A stretch of DNA of 64,000 nt from Treponema bryantii (lineage in GTDB: Bacteria > Spirochaetota > Spirochaetia > Treponematales > Treponemataceae), in NCBI RefSeq assembly GCF_900113965.1, contig NZ_FORI01000009.1, positions 1 through 64,000 of the forward strand, written 5' to 3'. Positions within the stretch are counted from its first letter, which is position 1. Each line of letters opens with the position of its first letter. A model generated the notes under the pieces. That model did not search any database. It was not told the DNA's origin and worked only from the letters and a program-made list of their open reading frames with translations. The position numbers and the translations under genes are program-made. Shown here in pieces: positions 33,564-42,476 of this stretch.

Positions 33564-34736
33564 CTAATTCAATACTGTAAGCGGATTAATTGTTTTACCG
33601 TTCTTATAAACTGTAAAGTGGAGGTGTGGACCGGTACTCATACCTGTTGAACCTACATATCCGATTACAGTGTTTGTATAAACGAAATTACCTTTACGGC
33701 ACGCAGTAGACTTCATGTGGCCGTAGAGGGTTTTATATCCTGAGTGGTGAGTAATAATTACATAGTTTCCGTAAGTTGCGTTGTATCCAACTGCAGAAAC
33801 TGTTCCGTCCAGAGCAGCGTAAATTGGAGTTCCCTGAGAAACTGCCATATCAATACCACCATGGAAGGTACGTGAACCCGCATTAAATGGAGAATTACGC
33901 CAGCCGTAGTTAGATGAAAGCCAGTAGCGGGCATGGAGAGGCTTTTTGAAGAGATCTCCATTGATTTCCTGACGAGTTGCCCAGTCGAGCTCAGCATCAG
34001 GAACAAAAAGTGAAGTCCCAGCCTTAAGTTCTGTATCAAGGCTTACATAATTTGCACTTGCACACTTTTCGGCATTTACCTTATATTTTTCTGCAATAGT
34101 AGCAGGAGTTTCACCGTTTTTCTTTACTGTATATATGATTCCAGGCATTGAAGGAATTTTAAGATACTGTCCCGGCTGAATAAGACGGCTCTGCTTAATG
34201 TTATTTACACTGATAATTGTGTCCTGAGTTACATCAAAAGCATCAGCAATAAAGCCAATCATATCACCAGATTTAACACGATATGTCTGATATGTAATTA
34301 CAGAAGAATCCGAATCAATTGAAGAAGCTGTATCAACTACAGAATCTACCTCTGCAAGGGCAGCATCTTCGGCACTTATATCTTTTTCAACAGAAGCAAG
34401 GAGTGATGAAAGGTTTTCCTCGTACTCAGGCTCGGCGGTAGTTTCAAGACCTCCGACACCATGGCGTGAATCAGGTCTGCGTGCTGTAATCAATACACAA
34501 GTAAGGAATACACCGGCACAAAAACCGAGAACAGAGAGGCATACAACTTGTATTGAATTAGATTTAAAGCTCATAACAACACTTTTTACCAATCTATTAA
34601 TTATACACTGTATCTTTTCAGAAATAAAGCACTTTTTTGCGGCCGGTTTTTCTGAGGATTCAGCAGCATATTTTTCTGCCTGTATTGTAGCTTCACACTT
34701 TTTCAGTAACGATTTTTCACCTATTTTATCACTCAT
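33564..34736 (-). CDS. LysM-domain M23 metallopeptidase (cell-wall endopeptidase)
   Basis: 390 residues. A cytoplasmic N-terminus of about 60 residues precedes one membrane helix (VVCLSVLGFCAGVFLTCVLI). In the periplasm two LysM units follow (YRVKSGDMIGFIADAF and YTVKKNGETPATIAEKY) that bind peptidoglycan. The C-terminal lytic domain of LytM type has the zinc ligands in FHGGIDMAV and in GPHLHFTV, so it should be active, cutting peptide cross-links. The gene begins in the stop codon of rlmE (ATGA overlap), so the two are coupled. Its 3' end abuts a family E repeat. Confidence 0.93.
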   Translation of the reverse strand: MSDKIGEKSLLKKCEATIQAEKYAAESSEKPAAKKCFISEKIQCIINRLVKSVVMSFKSNSIQVVCLSVLGFCAGVFLTCVLITARRPDSRHGVGGLETTAEPEYEENLSSLLASVEKDISAEDAALAEVDSVVDTASSIDSDSSVITYQTYRVKSGDMIGFIADAFDVTQDTIISVNNIKQSRLIQPGQYLKIPSMPGIIYTVKKNGETPATIAEKYKVNAEKCASANYVSLDTELKAGTSLFVPDAELDWATRQEINGDLFKKPLHARYWLSSNYGWRNSPFNAGSRTFHGGIDMAVSQGTPIYAALDGTVSAVGYNATYGNYVIITHHSGYKTLYGHMKSTACRKGNFVYTNTVIGYVGSTGMSTGPHLHFTVYKNGKTINPLTVLN

Positions 34737-35329
34737 TTTTTACTAATCCCCACCAGATAAGTTTCAAACGATTCTGCACGACAGGCTTCTGGTTTAAAAC
34801 CTTTTGCAGAAGTAAAGGTTTCACGCATAAGCTTTAAAAGTCTCTGCTGATCTCCATTCTGAAAGATTTTTACACAGAAATTTGCACCAGTTTTAAGCAT
34901 TGTCTGAGCATACCATATAGCCATTTCAACAAGCTGCTCACTACGGGCAGTGTCTACAGTACGATTTCCTGTTGTTTTTGGAGCAGCATCACATACAACA
35001 AGGTCGTATGGACCGGCTTCCTTTATCTGATTACGGATTTCAGGTGCATTAAGGTCGCCCTGAATAAAAAGAAGATTATCACCTTTTACAGACTTTGAAA
35101 GAGGATTCAAATCGCAGGAAACAACCTTGCCGGTTCCCTCCATTTTGCGCAGTAAGAAAGTAGTCCAGCTGCCAGGAGCAGATCCCAAATCCAGAACGGT
35201 ATAATTCTTCTTAATCATTCCAAATTTTTCGTCAATTTCCTTGAGCTTGTATACTGAACGCGCAGGATATCCTTCTGAGAAAGCTTTTTGAGACCAGTAA
35301 TCAGGTTTTTCGTAACTGTTTTTAGGCAT
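34733..35329 (-). CDS. rlmE: 23S rRNA (uridine2552-2'-O)-methyltransferase
   Basis: RlmE (FtsJ/RrmJ) methylates the ribose of U2552 in the A-loop of 23S rRNA late in 50S assembly. The S-adenosylmethionine motif is VLDLGSAPGSWT. The catalytic K-D-K-E set can be matched to RSVYKLKEID, VVCDAAPKTTG, FCVKIFQNG and AESFETYLVG. At 198 residues it is of normal length. GATAAT ends five bases before the ATG and no ribosome site is present, so the message may be leaderless. The next gene overlaps by four bases. Confidence 0.93.
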   Translation of the reverse strand: MPKNSYEKPDYWSQKAFSEGYPARSVYKLKEIDEKFGMIKKNYTVLDLGSAPGSWTTFLLRKMEGTGKVVSCDLNPLSKSVKGDNLLFIQGDLNAPEIRNQIKEAGPYDLVVCDAAPKTTGNRTVDTARSEQLVEMAIWYAQTMLKTGANFCVKIFQNGDQQRLLKLMRETFTSAKGFKPEACRAESFETYLVGISKK

Positions 35330-35377
35330 AATTAATTATCGGCATTAAAAAATGATTATTTAAACAAAATTAGAGTA

Positions 35378-36055
35378 TTAAAGTTTGACCTTTACGTTGT
35401 TTCCAAGTGAATCTTCACTCTCTTTTACACCGCCGTCATCATTAAAGAAATCATTTACATTGATTGTGGGGTTCCCAGACTTTCGGCGGGCAAGGATTTT
35501 TCTGTAGATGCGAAGTACGCTTTCTTTGGGCTGCACAAAATCTTTATCGTGACTCAGGCAGAAGTTTGGTGCACTACTCTGTTCCATCCGTTTTATCATC
35601 TGCTCCAGAAGCTGAACGTTATACTCGCGGGCGTTCAGGCGGAAATGGCAGTAGGTGGCATCTCCAAGAAAAGCGTAATCTTTATATTCCAGAGCAAGAG
35701 CACCTTTTGAATGGCTCGAAGGAAAGGGATAGATTTTTATACCGTCGGAAAACTCGAGGTCCGAATCAACAATTGTTCCTACCCTTGTATATTTTTTTGT
35801 GTATTTTGTAACGTAAAGATTATCGTATTTGATTTTCAGAAGATTCAGAATATGGTCGGGATGAAAATGCGAAATAACGACATTCTTCTTCCCTTCCATA
35901 TTATTGATGATTTCTGCCGCTTCCGAAGTAGTCCCCACATCGAAAATCCAGGTTGTCTCAGAGCCTTCCGGTTTTATAAAAACCACATCGCTTGAGATTG
36001 GAGTCTCAACTGAGGGGAGATAAGAGATTTCGGGGGTAATTTGGATTAAAGGCAT
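35378..36055 (-). CDS. Metallo-beta-lactamase-fold hydrolase
   Basis: 225 residues. The metal-binding motif VISHFHPDHIL (HxHxDH) and a later GDATYCH are visible, so a dinuclear metal site is likely; the substrate is unknown. The frame can be read back to 36109, but the extra N-terminus (including RHCERSEAI) is a translated family C repeat and is not part of the fold. ATG 36055 gives the natural-looking start MPLIQITPEI. A TATAAT (36065-36060) ends four bases before it, and a TTGCGA 18 bp further up lies in the repeat. The S1-protein gene is upstream on the same strand. Confidence 0.87.
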   Translation of the reverse strand: MPLIQITPEISYLPSVETPISSDVVFIKPEGSETTWIFDVGTTSEAAEIINNMEGKKNVVISHFHPDHILNLLKIKYDNLYVTKYTKKYTRVGTIVDSDLEFSDGIKIYPFPSSHSKGALALEYKDYAFLGDATYCHFRLNAREYNVQLLEQMIKRMEQSSAPNFCLSHDKDFVQPKESVLRIYRKILARRKSGNPTINVNDFFNDDGGVKESEDSLGNNVKVKL

Positions 36056-36066
36056 CTTAATTATAT

Positions 36067-36137
36067 GGATTGCTTCGCTGCGCTCGCAATGACGAAGCAT
36101 TGTCGTCATTGCGAGGAGCGTAGCGACGTAGCAATCT
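36067..36137. repeat. Family C palindromic repeat
   Basis: GGATTGCTTCGCTGCGCTCG... and ...GAGCGTAGCGACGTAGCAATC form a 71-bp hairpin between the S1 gene and the metallo-hydrolase gene. Its left edge holds TTGCGA, a possible -35 box for the hydrolase gene; its right edge overlaps the S1 stop codon. Confidence 0.85.
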
Positions 36138-37230
36138 ATTTCTTAAGAAGAGCTGCGAACGGATTGTAAGTTTCTCCGTCATCATCCTGGCTGCTCATAT
36201 ACTGAGCGGCTGTGTCGTCCTGTTCTTTTGAAGTTGCTGTTGTCAAAGAGATTCTCTTGTTTGCAGCATCAACCTTTGTTACAACAACGCTCATTTCCTG
36301 ACCAGGCTTATAAACCTTTTTGAGGTTTGTATTTGCACTGAGTCCTTCGAGCTCACTGATGTGAACAAGACCATCAATTCCCTTATCAAGATTTACAAAG
36401 AGACCGAAATCCATAATCTTACTGATTTTTCCGTTTACCTTTGTGCCTACTGGGAACTTGCTTGCAGCCTCTTCCCATGGATCAGCAAGAAGTGCTTTAA
36501 GGCTTACGCTTACACGCTCATTTTTCCAGTCTGTATGAATTACTTTTACGTTGAGTTCCTGACCAACTTCAACAACGTCTCCTGCATCAGAAACACGGTC
36601 AAAAGAAAGCTCGCTGATTGGAAGAAGTGCGCGGAAGCCCTGAATGTTTACAAAAGCACCAAACTTTTCAATGCTTTCAACAGTTGCACTTACAACTGCA
36701 CCTTCTGTAATCTGTGCGGCAAGTTTTCCAAGAGAAGCTGCATATTCGCTTTCACCAATTTTGCGGTTACTTACAAGAATATTTTTTCCTTCGTTCTTAT
36801 ATTCAGTGATAATAAAGCTGAGTGTTTTTCCAACATAGAAAGCAGGCTCTTTTTTATCCTTAAAGCCCATCTGTGAATATGGACAGAAAGCACGCTTACC
36901 GCCTACCTTTACTTCAAAACCACCTTTGATTTCTGCTTCAACGTGACCTTCTACAGGAATGCCACCCTTGAAAGCATTTTCAATCATTGTATCATCAGCA
37001 GAGCTACCGCCGATTTTTGTTGTAAAGCGCATTTCTCCGCGAACTTCACCTGTAAAGAAAACCTTAAGTTTATCGCCTTCTTTTACGCTTACATTTCCTT
37101 CATCATCTTTAAACTCTGCAACATCAATTACGCCTTCTGACTTAGCGCTTAAATCAACAAAAACTGTAGTGTCTGTAACTGCAACAACTGTAGTTTCAAA
37201 GCTGTCGCCGATATTGAATTTATTAATCAC
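36136..37230 (-). CDS. S1-domain RNA-binding protein (ribosomal protein S1-like)
   Basis: 364 residues made of about four S1 OB-fold repeats. The first (GDSFETTVVAVTDTTVFVDL) and the last two are clear: EGAVVSATVESIEKFGAFVN and VGTKVNGKISKIMDFGLFVN, the latter with IDGLVHISEL. Ribosomal S1 in many bacteria has six repeats; four, in a protein of this size, fit the short S1 or RpsA-like class, so a translation or RNA-stability role is likely but a specific gene name is not warranted. Start codon GTG, with AAGGAG. The stop TAG coincides with the edge of a family C repeat. Confidence 0.88.
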   Translation of the reverse strand: MINKFNIGDSFETTVVAVTDTTVFVDLSAKSEGVIDVAEFKDDEGNVSVKEGDKLKVFFTGEVRGEMRFTTKIGGSSADDTMIENAFKGGIPVEGHVEAEIKGGFEVKVGGKRAFCPYSQMGFKDKKEPAFYVGKTLSFIITEYKNEGKNILVSNRKIGESEYAASLGKLAAQITEGAVVSATVESIEKFGAFVNIQGFRALLPISELSFDRVSDAGDVVEVGQELNVKVIHTDWKNERVSVSLKALLADPWEEAASKFPVGTKVNGKISKIMDFGLFVNLDKGIDGLVHISELEGLSANTNLKKVYKPGQEMSVVVTKVDAANKRISLTTATSKEQDDTAAQYMSSQDDDGETYNPFAALLKK

Positions 37231-37368
37231 TGTTTTTCTCCTTAATTTTCTTACTGCATAGTAATATAAATAGAAGAAATTTGAAATAGATTTCTGTAAA
37301 TCGTTTTGGATTTTTTTTCTTTCTTATATTATAATGGAACGATATTATTAACAGAAACAGGAAAAAAG

Positions 37369-39678
37369 ATGAAAGAAAAGTCACCTAAAGCCAAAAAATC
37401 ACGTTCAGGAAATAAATCAAAAATAAAATTTAATTCTAAAAAGTTCTTTTTCTTCTTCTGTAGAATTGTTCCTTCACTTATTCTGACAGCGCTTTTTCTG
37501 CTGCCAATGGGAATGCAGAGCATCAGTCTTGGAGATGCCGAAAGTACAGCAAATCTTATTTACCCATATATGCTGCCATTTACCGGGGCCGATGTAATTC
37601 AGGAAAGTATTCTTCATATCGTTTACTTTATGATTTACTTTCTGCCTTTTACAGCCCTTTTTCTTTTGATTTCGATTTTTATTAAAGGTAAGGTAAATAC
37701 AATTCTTTATGTGCTCACATATATCAGCCTTACCTTCTATTTATTCTGCTCGGTTACCTGCCTTGTAATTTTCGCAAACTGCTGGAGATGGTTCTTGCAT
37801 CTGCCGGTCTGGGTATATGTTGCCTTTGGCTTTGCTTTTATCTCTCACGCCCTTATGTCGATTTTTGGAATTATGTTCCTGCGCGAGATGAATCCGGAAT
37901 TTGCAGAATACAAAAAGCTTCAGGCAGAATCAAAACAGAAAACAAAGATTTCCATCAAAACAAAACTCACTCTAACTATCATCAGCGTTATTGCCGTTAT
38001 CATGGTAATCTTTACAATTCTAATTCTTCACAGCTACAGAAAAATGTTTACAGAAGCTGTTAGTGATGTAGGCCGCTCGCAGGCAGAACAGACTTCTACT
38101 GTATATGATTCTGCAGACGGAAAATATGAAAAGATTGCTCCATACTTTACACAGCAGAAGGAAGCAAACAGTTATGCAGACTGCCCTTTTGAACGCATTG
38201 ATATCATTACAGCAAGTGTACCGGGTTCAATCATATTCCAGAAAAATGGAGATAAAATCTCTTTTGGTCAGAATGAAGATGGATCAGAAATTAAGATAGA
38301 AGATATTGAATGGCCTGAGTATGATGTTTTCTCTTACACAACAGCAACCGGAAAAGTAAAGGATATTCGCCCGGAAGAAAAGAGAATTACCGCAGAACAG
38401 GGCCGAGAATATTTTACAAACTTCCAGAACGGCAATTATAAAAAGCAGCCTGTAATTGACGGTGAATACTGCAAGTACATTTACCCTGTTTCGTTTACAC
38501 GCAAGGCCGGATTTAAGCTTGTTGGATTTTCTATTGTAACATACAAGACAGAAATCCTCATGCGCTCATATTTCCATGTTCAGGTTTATGTTTACACAAT
38601 GGTTGTAATGTTCCTTTACATTGCAATTATTCTTGCGCTTTTCATCTCAGATTTTATTACAAACCCTCTGCTCTATCTGAAAACCAACGTACGAAAAACT
38701 GCAAATACTCTTGAAGAGATTCTGAATGGTAATTCTAAAATTACTGCAGAGCAGCTCACTTTTATTGACTCTATTAAAACCCGTGATGAAACTAAAGACC
38801 TTTCAAAAGAAATTAAAAACATGGTCGGAATCATCCGTGGAATTATTCCTTATATTTCCTTCTCTACCCTTCAGGCAGCAGATAAAGATATTAAGAAGAC
38901 TACCAGTTCACGTGAACTATGTTTCCTTTTTACAGATATCCGCGGTTTTACAACTCTGTGCGAAGGTAAACCTCCTCGCGAAGTTGTAGAGATTCTCAAT
39001 CACTATCTTGATATTGAAACTGAAATCATTCTTAACAACGGCGGTGATGTTGATAAGTTTGTTGGTGATGAAATGATGGCTTTCTTTGCCGGCCCGAAAA
39101 AGGAATACAACGCATGTAAGGCTGCAATGGAGATTCGCGCCGCTATGCGTGCTCAGCAGCAGCAGGCTCTTGCAGACGGCTCAGATTACATTTCTATGGG
39201 AATTGGTATTAACACCGGCCGCGTAATTTTTGGCTCAGTTGGAGCACGCAGCCGAATGGACTTTACTTCTATCGGCGATACAGTAAATCTTGCGGCACGA
39301 CTTGAAAGTGCAAACAAGGCTTACGGTTCAAAGGCAATTATTACAGAAGCTGTTTTTGATAAGCTTAAAGATTCTTTTGTTTGCCGCGAGCTCGACTTTA
39401 TCAAGGTAAAAGGAAAAAACGAGCCGGTTCGTATTTATGAAATTTTACAGACAAAGGCTGCAGCCGTAGACAAGCTTTTTGAAATCAAAGATTTGTTTGA
39501 AAAAGGTCTTGCGGCTTACAGAAAGCAGGACTGGGACAAGGCCGAAGAAATGTTCCAGCTGTGTAACGAAAAGTATCAGGACATGCCGTCTGTTGTATTC
39601 CTGGACCGCATCTCCCACTTTAAAACAAACCCACCTCCGAAGAAGTGGGATGGTGTTTTTGAGATGAAGGTTAAGTAA
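37369..39678 (+). CDS. Membrane-bound adenylate/guanylate cyclase (class III)
   Basis: 769 residues. A basic N-terminus leads into four or five membrane helices, an extracytoplasmic sensor region of about 180 residues, another membrane helix (YTMVVMFLYIAIILALFI), a linker, and the catalytic domain from about residue 515. The two metal-binding aspartates are in LFTDIRGFTTL and GDVDKFVGDEMMAFF; GINTGRVIFGSVG and TSIGDTVNLAARLE complete the active-site signature. The C-terminus has a TPR-like helical tail. It makes a cyclic nucleotide in response to an outside cue; the substrate base is not settled by the motifs. The start at ATG 37369 (AGGAAAAAAG upstream) is preferred to 37306. Confidence 0.92.
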   Translation: MKEKSPKAKKSRSGNKSKIKFNSKKFFFFFCRIVPSLILTALFLLPMGMQSISLGDAESTANLIYPYMLPFTGADVIQESILHIVYFMIYFLPFTALFLLISIFIKGKVNTILYVLTYISLTFYLFCSVTCLVIFANCWRWFLHLPVWVYVAFGFAFISHALMSIFGIMFLREMNPEFAEYKKLQAESKQKTKISIKTKLTLTIISVIAVIMVIFTILILHSYRKMFTEAVSDVGRSQAEQTSTVYDSADGKYEKIAPYFTQQKEANSYADCPFERIDIITASVPGSIIFQKNGDKISFGQNEDGSEIKIEDIEWPEYDVFSYTTATGKVKDIRPEEKRITAEQGREYFTNFQNGNYKKQPVIDGEYCKYIYPVSFTRKAGFKLVGFSIVTYKTEILMRSYFHVQVYVYTMVVMFLYIAIILALFISDFITNPLLYLKTNVRKTANTLEEILNGNSKITAEQLTFIDSIKTRDETKDLSKEIKNMVGIIRGIIPYISFSTLQAADKDIKKTTSSRELCFLFTDIRGFTTLCEGKPPREVVEILNHYLDIETEIILNNGGDVDKFVGDEMMAFFAGPKKEYNACKAAMEIRAAMRAQQQQALADGSDYISMGIGINTGRVIFGSVGARSRMDFTSIGDTVNLAARLESANKAYGSKAIITEAVFDKLKDSFVCRELDFIKVKGKNEPVRIYEILQTKAAAVDKLFEIKDLFEKGLAAYRKQDWDKAEEMFQLCNEKYQDMPSVVFLDRISHFKTNPPPKKWDGVFEMKVK

Positions 39679-39691
39679 TGCTGCATTTGTG

Positions 39692-39763
39692 CGTCATTGC
39701 GAGCGAAGCGAAGCAATCTAGATGCAATGGATTGCTTCGTCGCTTATGCTCCTCGCAATGACG
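39692..39763. repeat. Family C palindromic repeat
   Basis: CGTCATTGCGAGCGAAGCGA... and ...GCTCCTCGCAATGACG, a 72-bp hairpin between the convergent cyclase and gatA genes, 10 bases from the gatA stop. Confidence 0.88.
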
Positions 39764-39772
39764 TCAAAGACG

Positions 39773-41275
39773 TCACTCTTTTACTGCAATTCCGCAACCT
39801 GCGTGGTCGTTTTCCCAGTTCTGAGCAAGTCTCAAAATCTTCTTCTCGCTGAACATAGCACCGGCAAACTGCATACCAATCGGCATATTGTCTGCACCTG
39901 TGCGTCCGGCAGGAACGTTGATAGAAGGAATACGTGCAAGGTTTACGAAAGTTGTGTAAAGGTCTGAAAGGTACATCTCGAGCGGGCTGTCTACCTTTGC
40001 ACCAAGTTTGAATGCAGCAGTTGGACAGGTTGGACAGAGAATGATGTCGTATTTTTCGAATACGGCAGCAACTTCACGCTGAATGCGGGCACGAACTGTC
40101 ATACCCTTCTTATATGTATCTCCAGAGAACTGCTCTGAAAGAACGTAGTTACCAATTACAATACGGCGCTTAACTTCTGGGCCGAAACCTTCTGAACGGG
40201 TCTTTACATAAAGTTCATCATAGCCATGACCATCATCAACACGGCGGCCATAGCGGATACCATCAAAACGGCTAAGGTTTGATGCAGCTTCTGAAAGTGC
40301 AATTACATAGTAAGCAGCAATTGAAGCATCAAGGATTGGAAGGTCAACTTCTTCTACTGTTGCTCCCTTATCTGTGAACCACTTGCGAGTTTCTTCAAAG
40401 CATTTTACAACATCAGGATCAGCACCTTCTGTCTTAAGGAACTGCTTTGGAATTGCAATCTTAAGTGCTTTGAACTCTGCATCTGAGAGAGCCTCGAGCT
40501 TGTTCAAAGTTTTTCCTTCCGGCAAATCAGCTGATGTATCATCATACATATCTACACCGCACATAAGACTGAGCGGTTCAGCAATATCAGAAGGAGTATG
40601 TCCGAGAATACCAACCTGATCCAGAGATGAACCGTAAGCTACAACACCCCAGCGGCTGAGTACGCCATAAGTTGGCTTAAGACCGTAAATACCACAGTAG
40701 CTGGCTGGTAAACGAACTGAACCACCAGTTTCTGTACCAAGACCAAAGAGAGCCTGGTTTGCAGCAACAGCGGCAGCTGAACCACCTGAAGAACCACCAG
40801 ATACAAACTCGCGGTTGATTGGGTTACGTGTAGGACCGTAGCTTGAGTATTCTGTAGAAGAACCCATAGCAAACTCATCCTGGTTACAGCGGCCAAGTGC
40901 AATTGCGCCGGCTTTTTCAAGGCGGTCAATTACAGTTGCATTATATGGAGCTACATAGCCTTCGAGAATCTTAGAAGCACAGGTAAGGCGGTGGCCCTTT
41001 GAGTTGATGTTGTCTTTATTAGCAAATGGAATTCCAAGCAATGGCTTTTCTTCAAAAAGCTTATCGATGTTTCCGGCAGCGCGGGCAGCTTCAATTTCCT
41101 TATCAGCAGCCTGTGCCTTTTCTACTGCATCTTCATAAAGTTCGATAAATGCGTTAAGAGGAATTGGTGCAGACTTATCTTTTTCAAATGTTTCAACTGC
41201 ACTGCGAACAAGTTTTTCGCTGGTTGTTTCGCCGCTTTTAAGAGCAGCGCGTGTTTCTTTTATAGTATAGTACAT
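39773..41275 (-). CDS. gatA: Aspartyl/glutamyl-tRNA amidotransferase subunit A
   Basis: GatA is the amidase subunit of GatCAB, which converts Glu-tRNA-Gln (and Asp-tRNA-Asn) to the correct amide form. At 500 residues it has the amidase signature: catalytic Lys in PFANKDNINSKG, and the Gly/Ser-rich core GGSSGGSAAAVAANQ with the cis-Ser and nucleophile Ser (ETGGSVRLPASYCG). AGGAG precedes the ATG. gatC lies directly upstream with a family E repeat in the 115-bp gap; gatB is not in the window. Presence implies that this organism charges at least one amide tRNA indirectly. Confidence 0.96.
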   Translation of the reverse strand: MYYTIKETRAALKSGETTSEKLVRSAVETFEKDKSAPIPLNAFIELYEDAVEKAQAADKEIEAARAAGNIDKLFEEKPLLGIPFANKDNINSKGHRLTCASKILEGYVAPYNATVIDRLEKAGAIALGRCNQDEFAMGSSTEYSSYGPTRNPINREFVSGGSSGGSAAAVAANQALFGLGTETGGSVRLPASYCGIYGLKPTYGVLSRWGVVAYGSSLDQVGILGHTPSDIAEPLSLMCGVDMYDDTSADLPEGKTLNKLEALSDAEFKALKIAIPKQFLKTEGADPDVVKCFEETRKWFTDKGATVEEVDLPILDASIAAYYVIALSEAASNLSRFDGIRYGRRVDDGHGYDELYVKTRSEGFGPEVKRRIVIGNYVLSEQFSGDTYKKGMTVRARIQREVAAVFEKYDIILCPTCPTAAFKLGAKVDSPLEMYLSDLYTTFVNLARIPSINVPAGRTGADNMPIGMQFAGAMFSEKKILRLAQNWENDHAGCGIAVKE

Positions 41276-41327
41276 ATTTTATTCTCCTACATCGGTTCCG
41301 CGGCGCTCGCATAGTCTCGCGCCGAGC

Positions 41328-41393
41328 CATTCTTTCGATGAACCTAAAAAAGCCCGCTGTCGCAGCCTTTTTTTTAACGGTTCTTCGATTTTA
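41328..41393. repeat. Family E palindromic repeat, copy 2
   Basis: Shares CATTCTTTCGATGAACCTAA and AACGGTTCTTCGATT with the copy at 33499-33562; the inner hairpin differs and is imperfect. It begins within the gatC stop and extends toward gatA, and could lower read-through from gatC to gatA. Confidence 0.75.
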
Positions 41394-41702
41394 GGCACCC
41401 TCTCCCAAAACTTTTGGAACCTGGAAGTAGCCGTCCATGAAGTTTTCTGAAACTTTCTTAACGTCGCTGATTTCAAGTCCTTCTACAACTGTATCGTCAC
41501 GAAGCTTGTCTGCCTCGGTTCTAGGATATGCGTCATATGGATTTTCACTGTCATCATATTTGGAGAGAATATCAAAATAACCAACGATATCATCTACCTG
41601 TTTTTTCAAAGTCTCCATATTAGTACTTTCAGGAGACAAACGACTTAAATAAAGCAGATTCTCAAGAGTCTGCGCGTCAATTTCTTTATGCTGTGTTGCC
41701 AT
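41391..41702 (-). CDS. gatC: Aspartyl/glutamyl-tRNA amidotransferase subunit C
   Basis: 103 residues, the small stabilising subunit of GatCAB. It shows the family pattern ENLLYLSRLSPE near the N-terminus, then a central DILSKYDDSENPYDAYPRTEADKLRDD resembling the usual belt region that wraps GatA. TATAAT (41715-41710) ends seven bases before the ATG and no ribosome site is seen, so the message is probably leaderless. gatA lies downstream. Confidence 0.88.
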   Translation of the reverse strand: MATQHKEIDAQTLENLLYLSRLSPESTNMETLKKQVDDIVGYFDILSKYDDSENPYDAYPRTEADKLRDDTVVEGLEISDVKKVSENFMDGYFQVPKVLGEGA

Positions 41703-41759
41703 AGAGTCTATTATAGTAGAAATTGTGTTTTTAGTGAATATACTATAAAATCTTAAACC

Positions 41760-42365
41760 ATGGATACACGATTTATTTTAGAACTGATTGGTTATACAGG
41801 CTCGCTGCTGGTTATTGTTTCTATGCTGATGACATCGGTAGTGAAGCTGAGAATTATTAATACTGTGGGCAGTGTGATTTTCTGCGGGTATGCAATTGCT
41901 ATTCATTCTTACCCAACTGCCGCAATGCAGATTTGTCTGATTATTATTAATATGATTAATCTTTACAAGCTGAATAATACAAAGAAGGAATATGCTGCAG
42001 TTGGAGTAAATGCTAACGACGGCTTCCTTGCTCACTTTTTGTTTGCAAATAGCAGTGACATCAAAAAGTTTTTCCCGGATTTTTCTAACGCTTCAGAAAA
42101 TGACAAAATCTTTTTGATTACCTGTGGTCAGGTTCCTGCCGGAGTTTTTATTGCTCAGGAAGACGGGGCTGACTCTCTTTGCGTAAAGCTTGATTACACT
42201 ACTCCGGCTTACCGCGACTGTTCTGCGGGTAAGTTTATGTTCTCACATCTGCATCATCTTGGAATCAAAAAGATTACTGCAGAAACAAAAATCCCCGCTC
42301 ATGAAAAGTATCTTCGTAAGATGGGCTTTTCAGCAAACGGGGATTATTTTACAAAGAATCTGTAG
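41760..42365 (+). CDS. YgjV-like membrane protein with C-terminal acetyltransferase-like domain
   Basis: 201 residues in two parts. Residues 1-75 hold three membrane helices (LELIGYTGSLLVIVSMLM, IINTVGSVIFCGYAIAI, AMQICLIIINMINLYKL) resembling the YgjV/sugar-transporter-like family. Residues 85-201 are soluble and end HHLGIKKITAETKIPAHEKY plus LRKMGFS, the pattern of the last strands and helix of a GNAT fold, although the acetyl-CoA loop is not obvious. The function is unknown. There is no good ribosome site; a TATAAA ends 10 bases before the ATG. The stop codon TAG merges with the following repeat array. Confidence 0.78.
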   Translation: MDTRFILELIGYTGSLLVIVSMLMTSVVKLRIINTVGSVIFCGYAIAIHSYPTAAMQICLIIINMINLYKLNNTKKEYAAVGVNANDGFLAHFLFANSSDIKKFFPDFSNASENDKIFLITCGQVPAGVFIAQEDGADSLCVKLDYTTPAYRDCSAGKFMFSHLHHLGIKKITAETKIPAHEKYLRKMGFSANGDYFTKNL

Positions 42366-42475
42366 ATGCTGAAACAAGTTCAGCATGACGATGTCATTAC
42401 TAAACAAGTTCAGCATGACGATGTCATTACTAAATAAGTTCAGCATGACGATGTCATTCCGAACTTGTTTCGGAA
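42365..42475. repeat. Family A repeats expanded into a 30-bp tandem array
   Basis: After a first half-unit (GATGCTGAAACAAGTTCAGC), a 30-bp unit beginning AAACAAGTTCAGCATGACGA is repeated three times (42372, 42402, 42432) with two or three differences in the last, and is closed by an inverted unit ending ...TTTCGGAATC. It separates convergent genes. No spacers of unrelated sequence, so it is not CRISPR. Confidence 0.88.
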
Positions 42476-42476
42476 T

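Noticed and set aside
36056-36109. N-terminal extension of the metallo-hydrolase (with RHCERSEAI)
   Set aside because: This is a translated family C repeat; the natural start is ATG 36055 next to a TATAAT.
42365-42475. CRISPR-like array
   Set aside because: The 30-bp units are directly contiguous with no unique spacers and derive from an intergenic palindrome; no cas gene is present.
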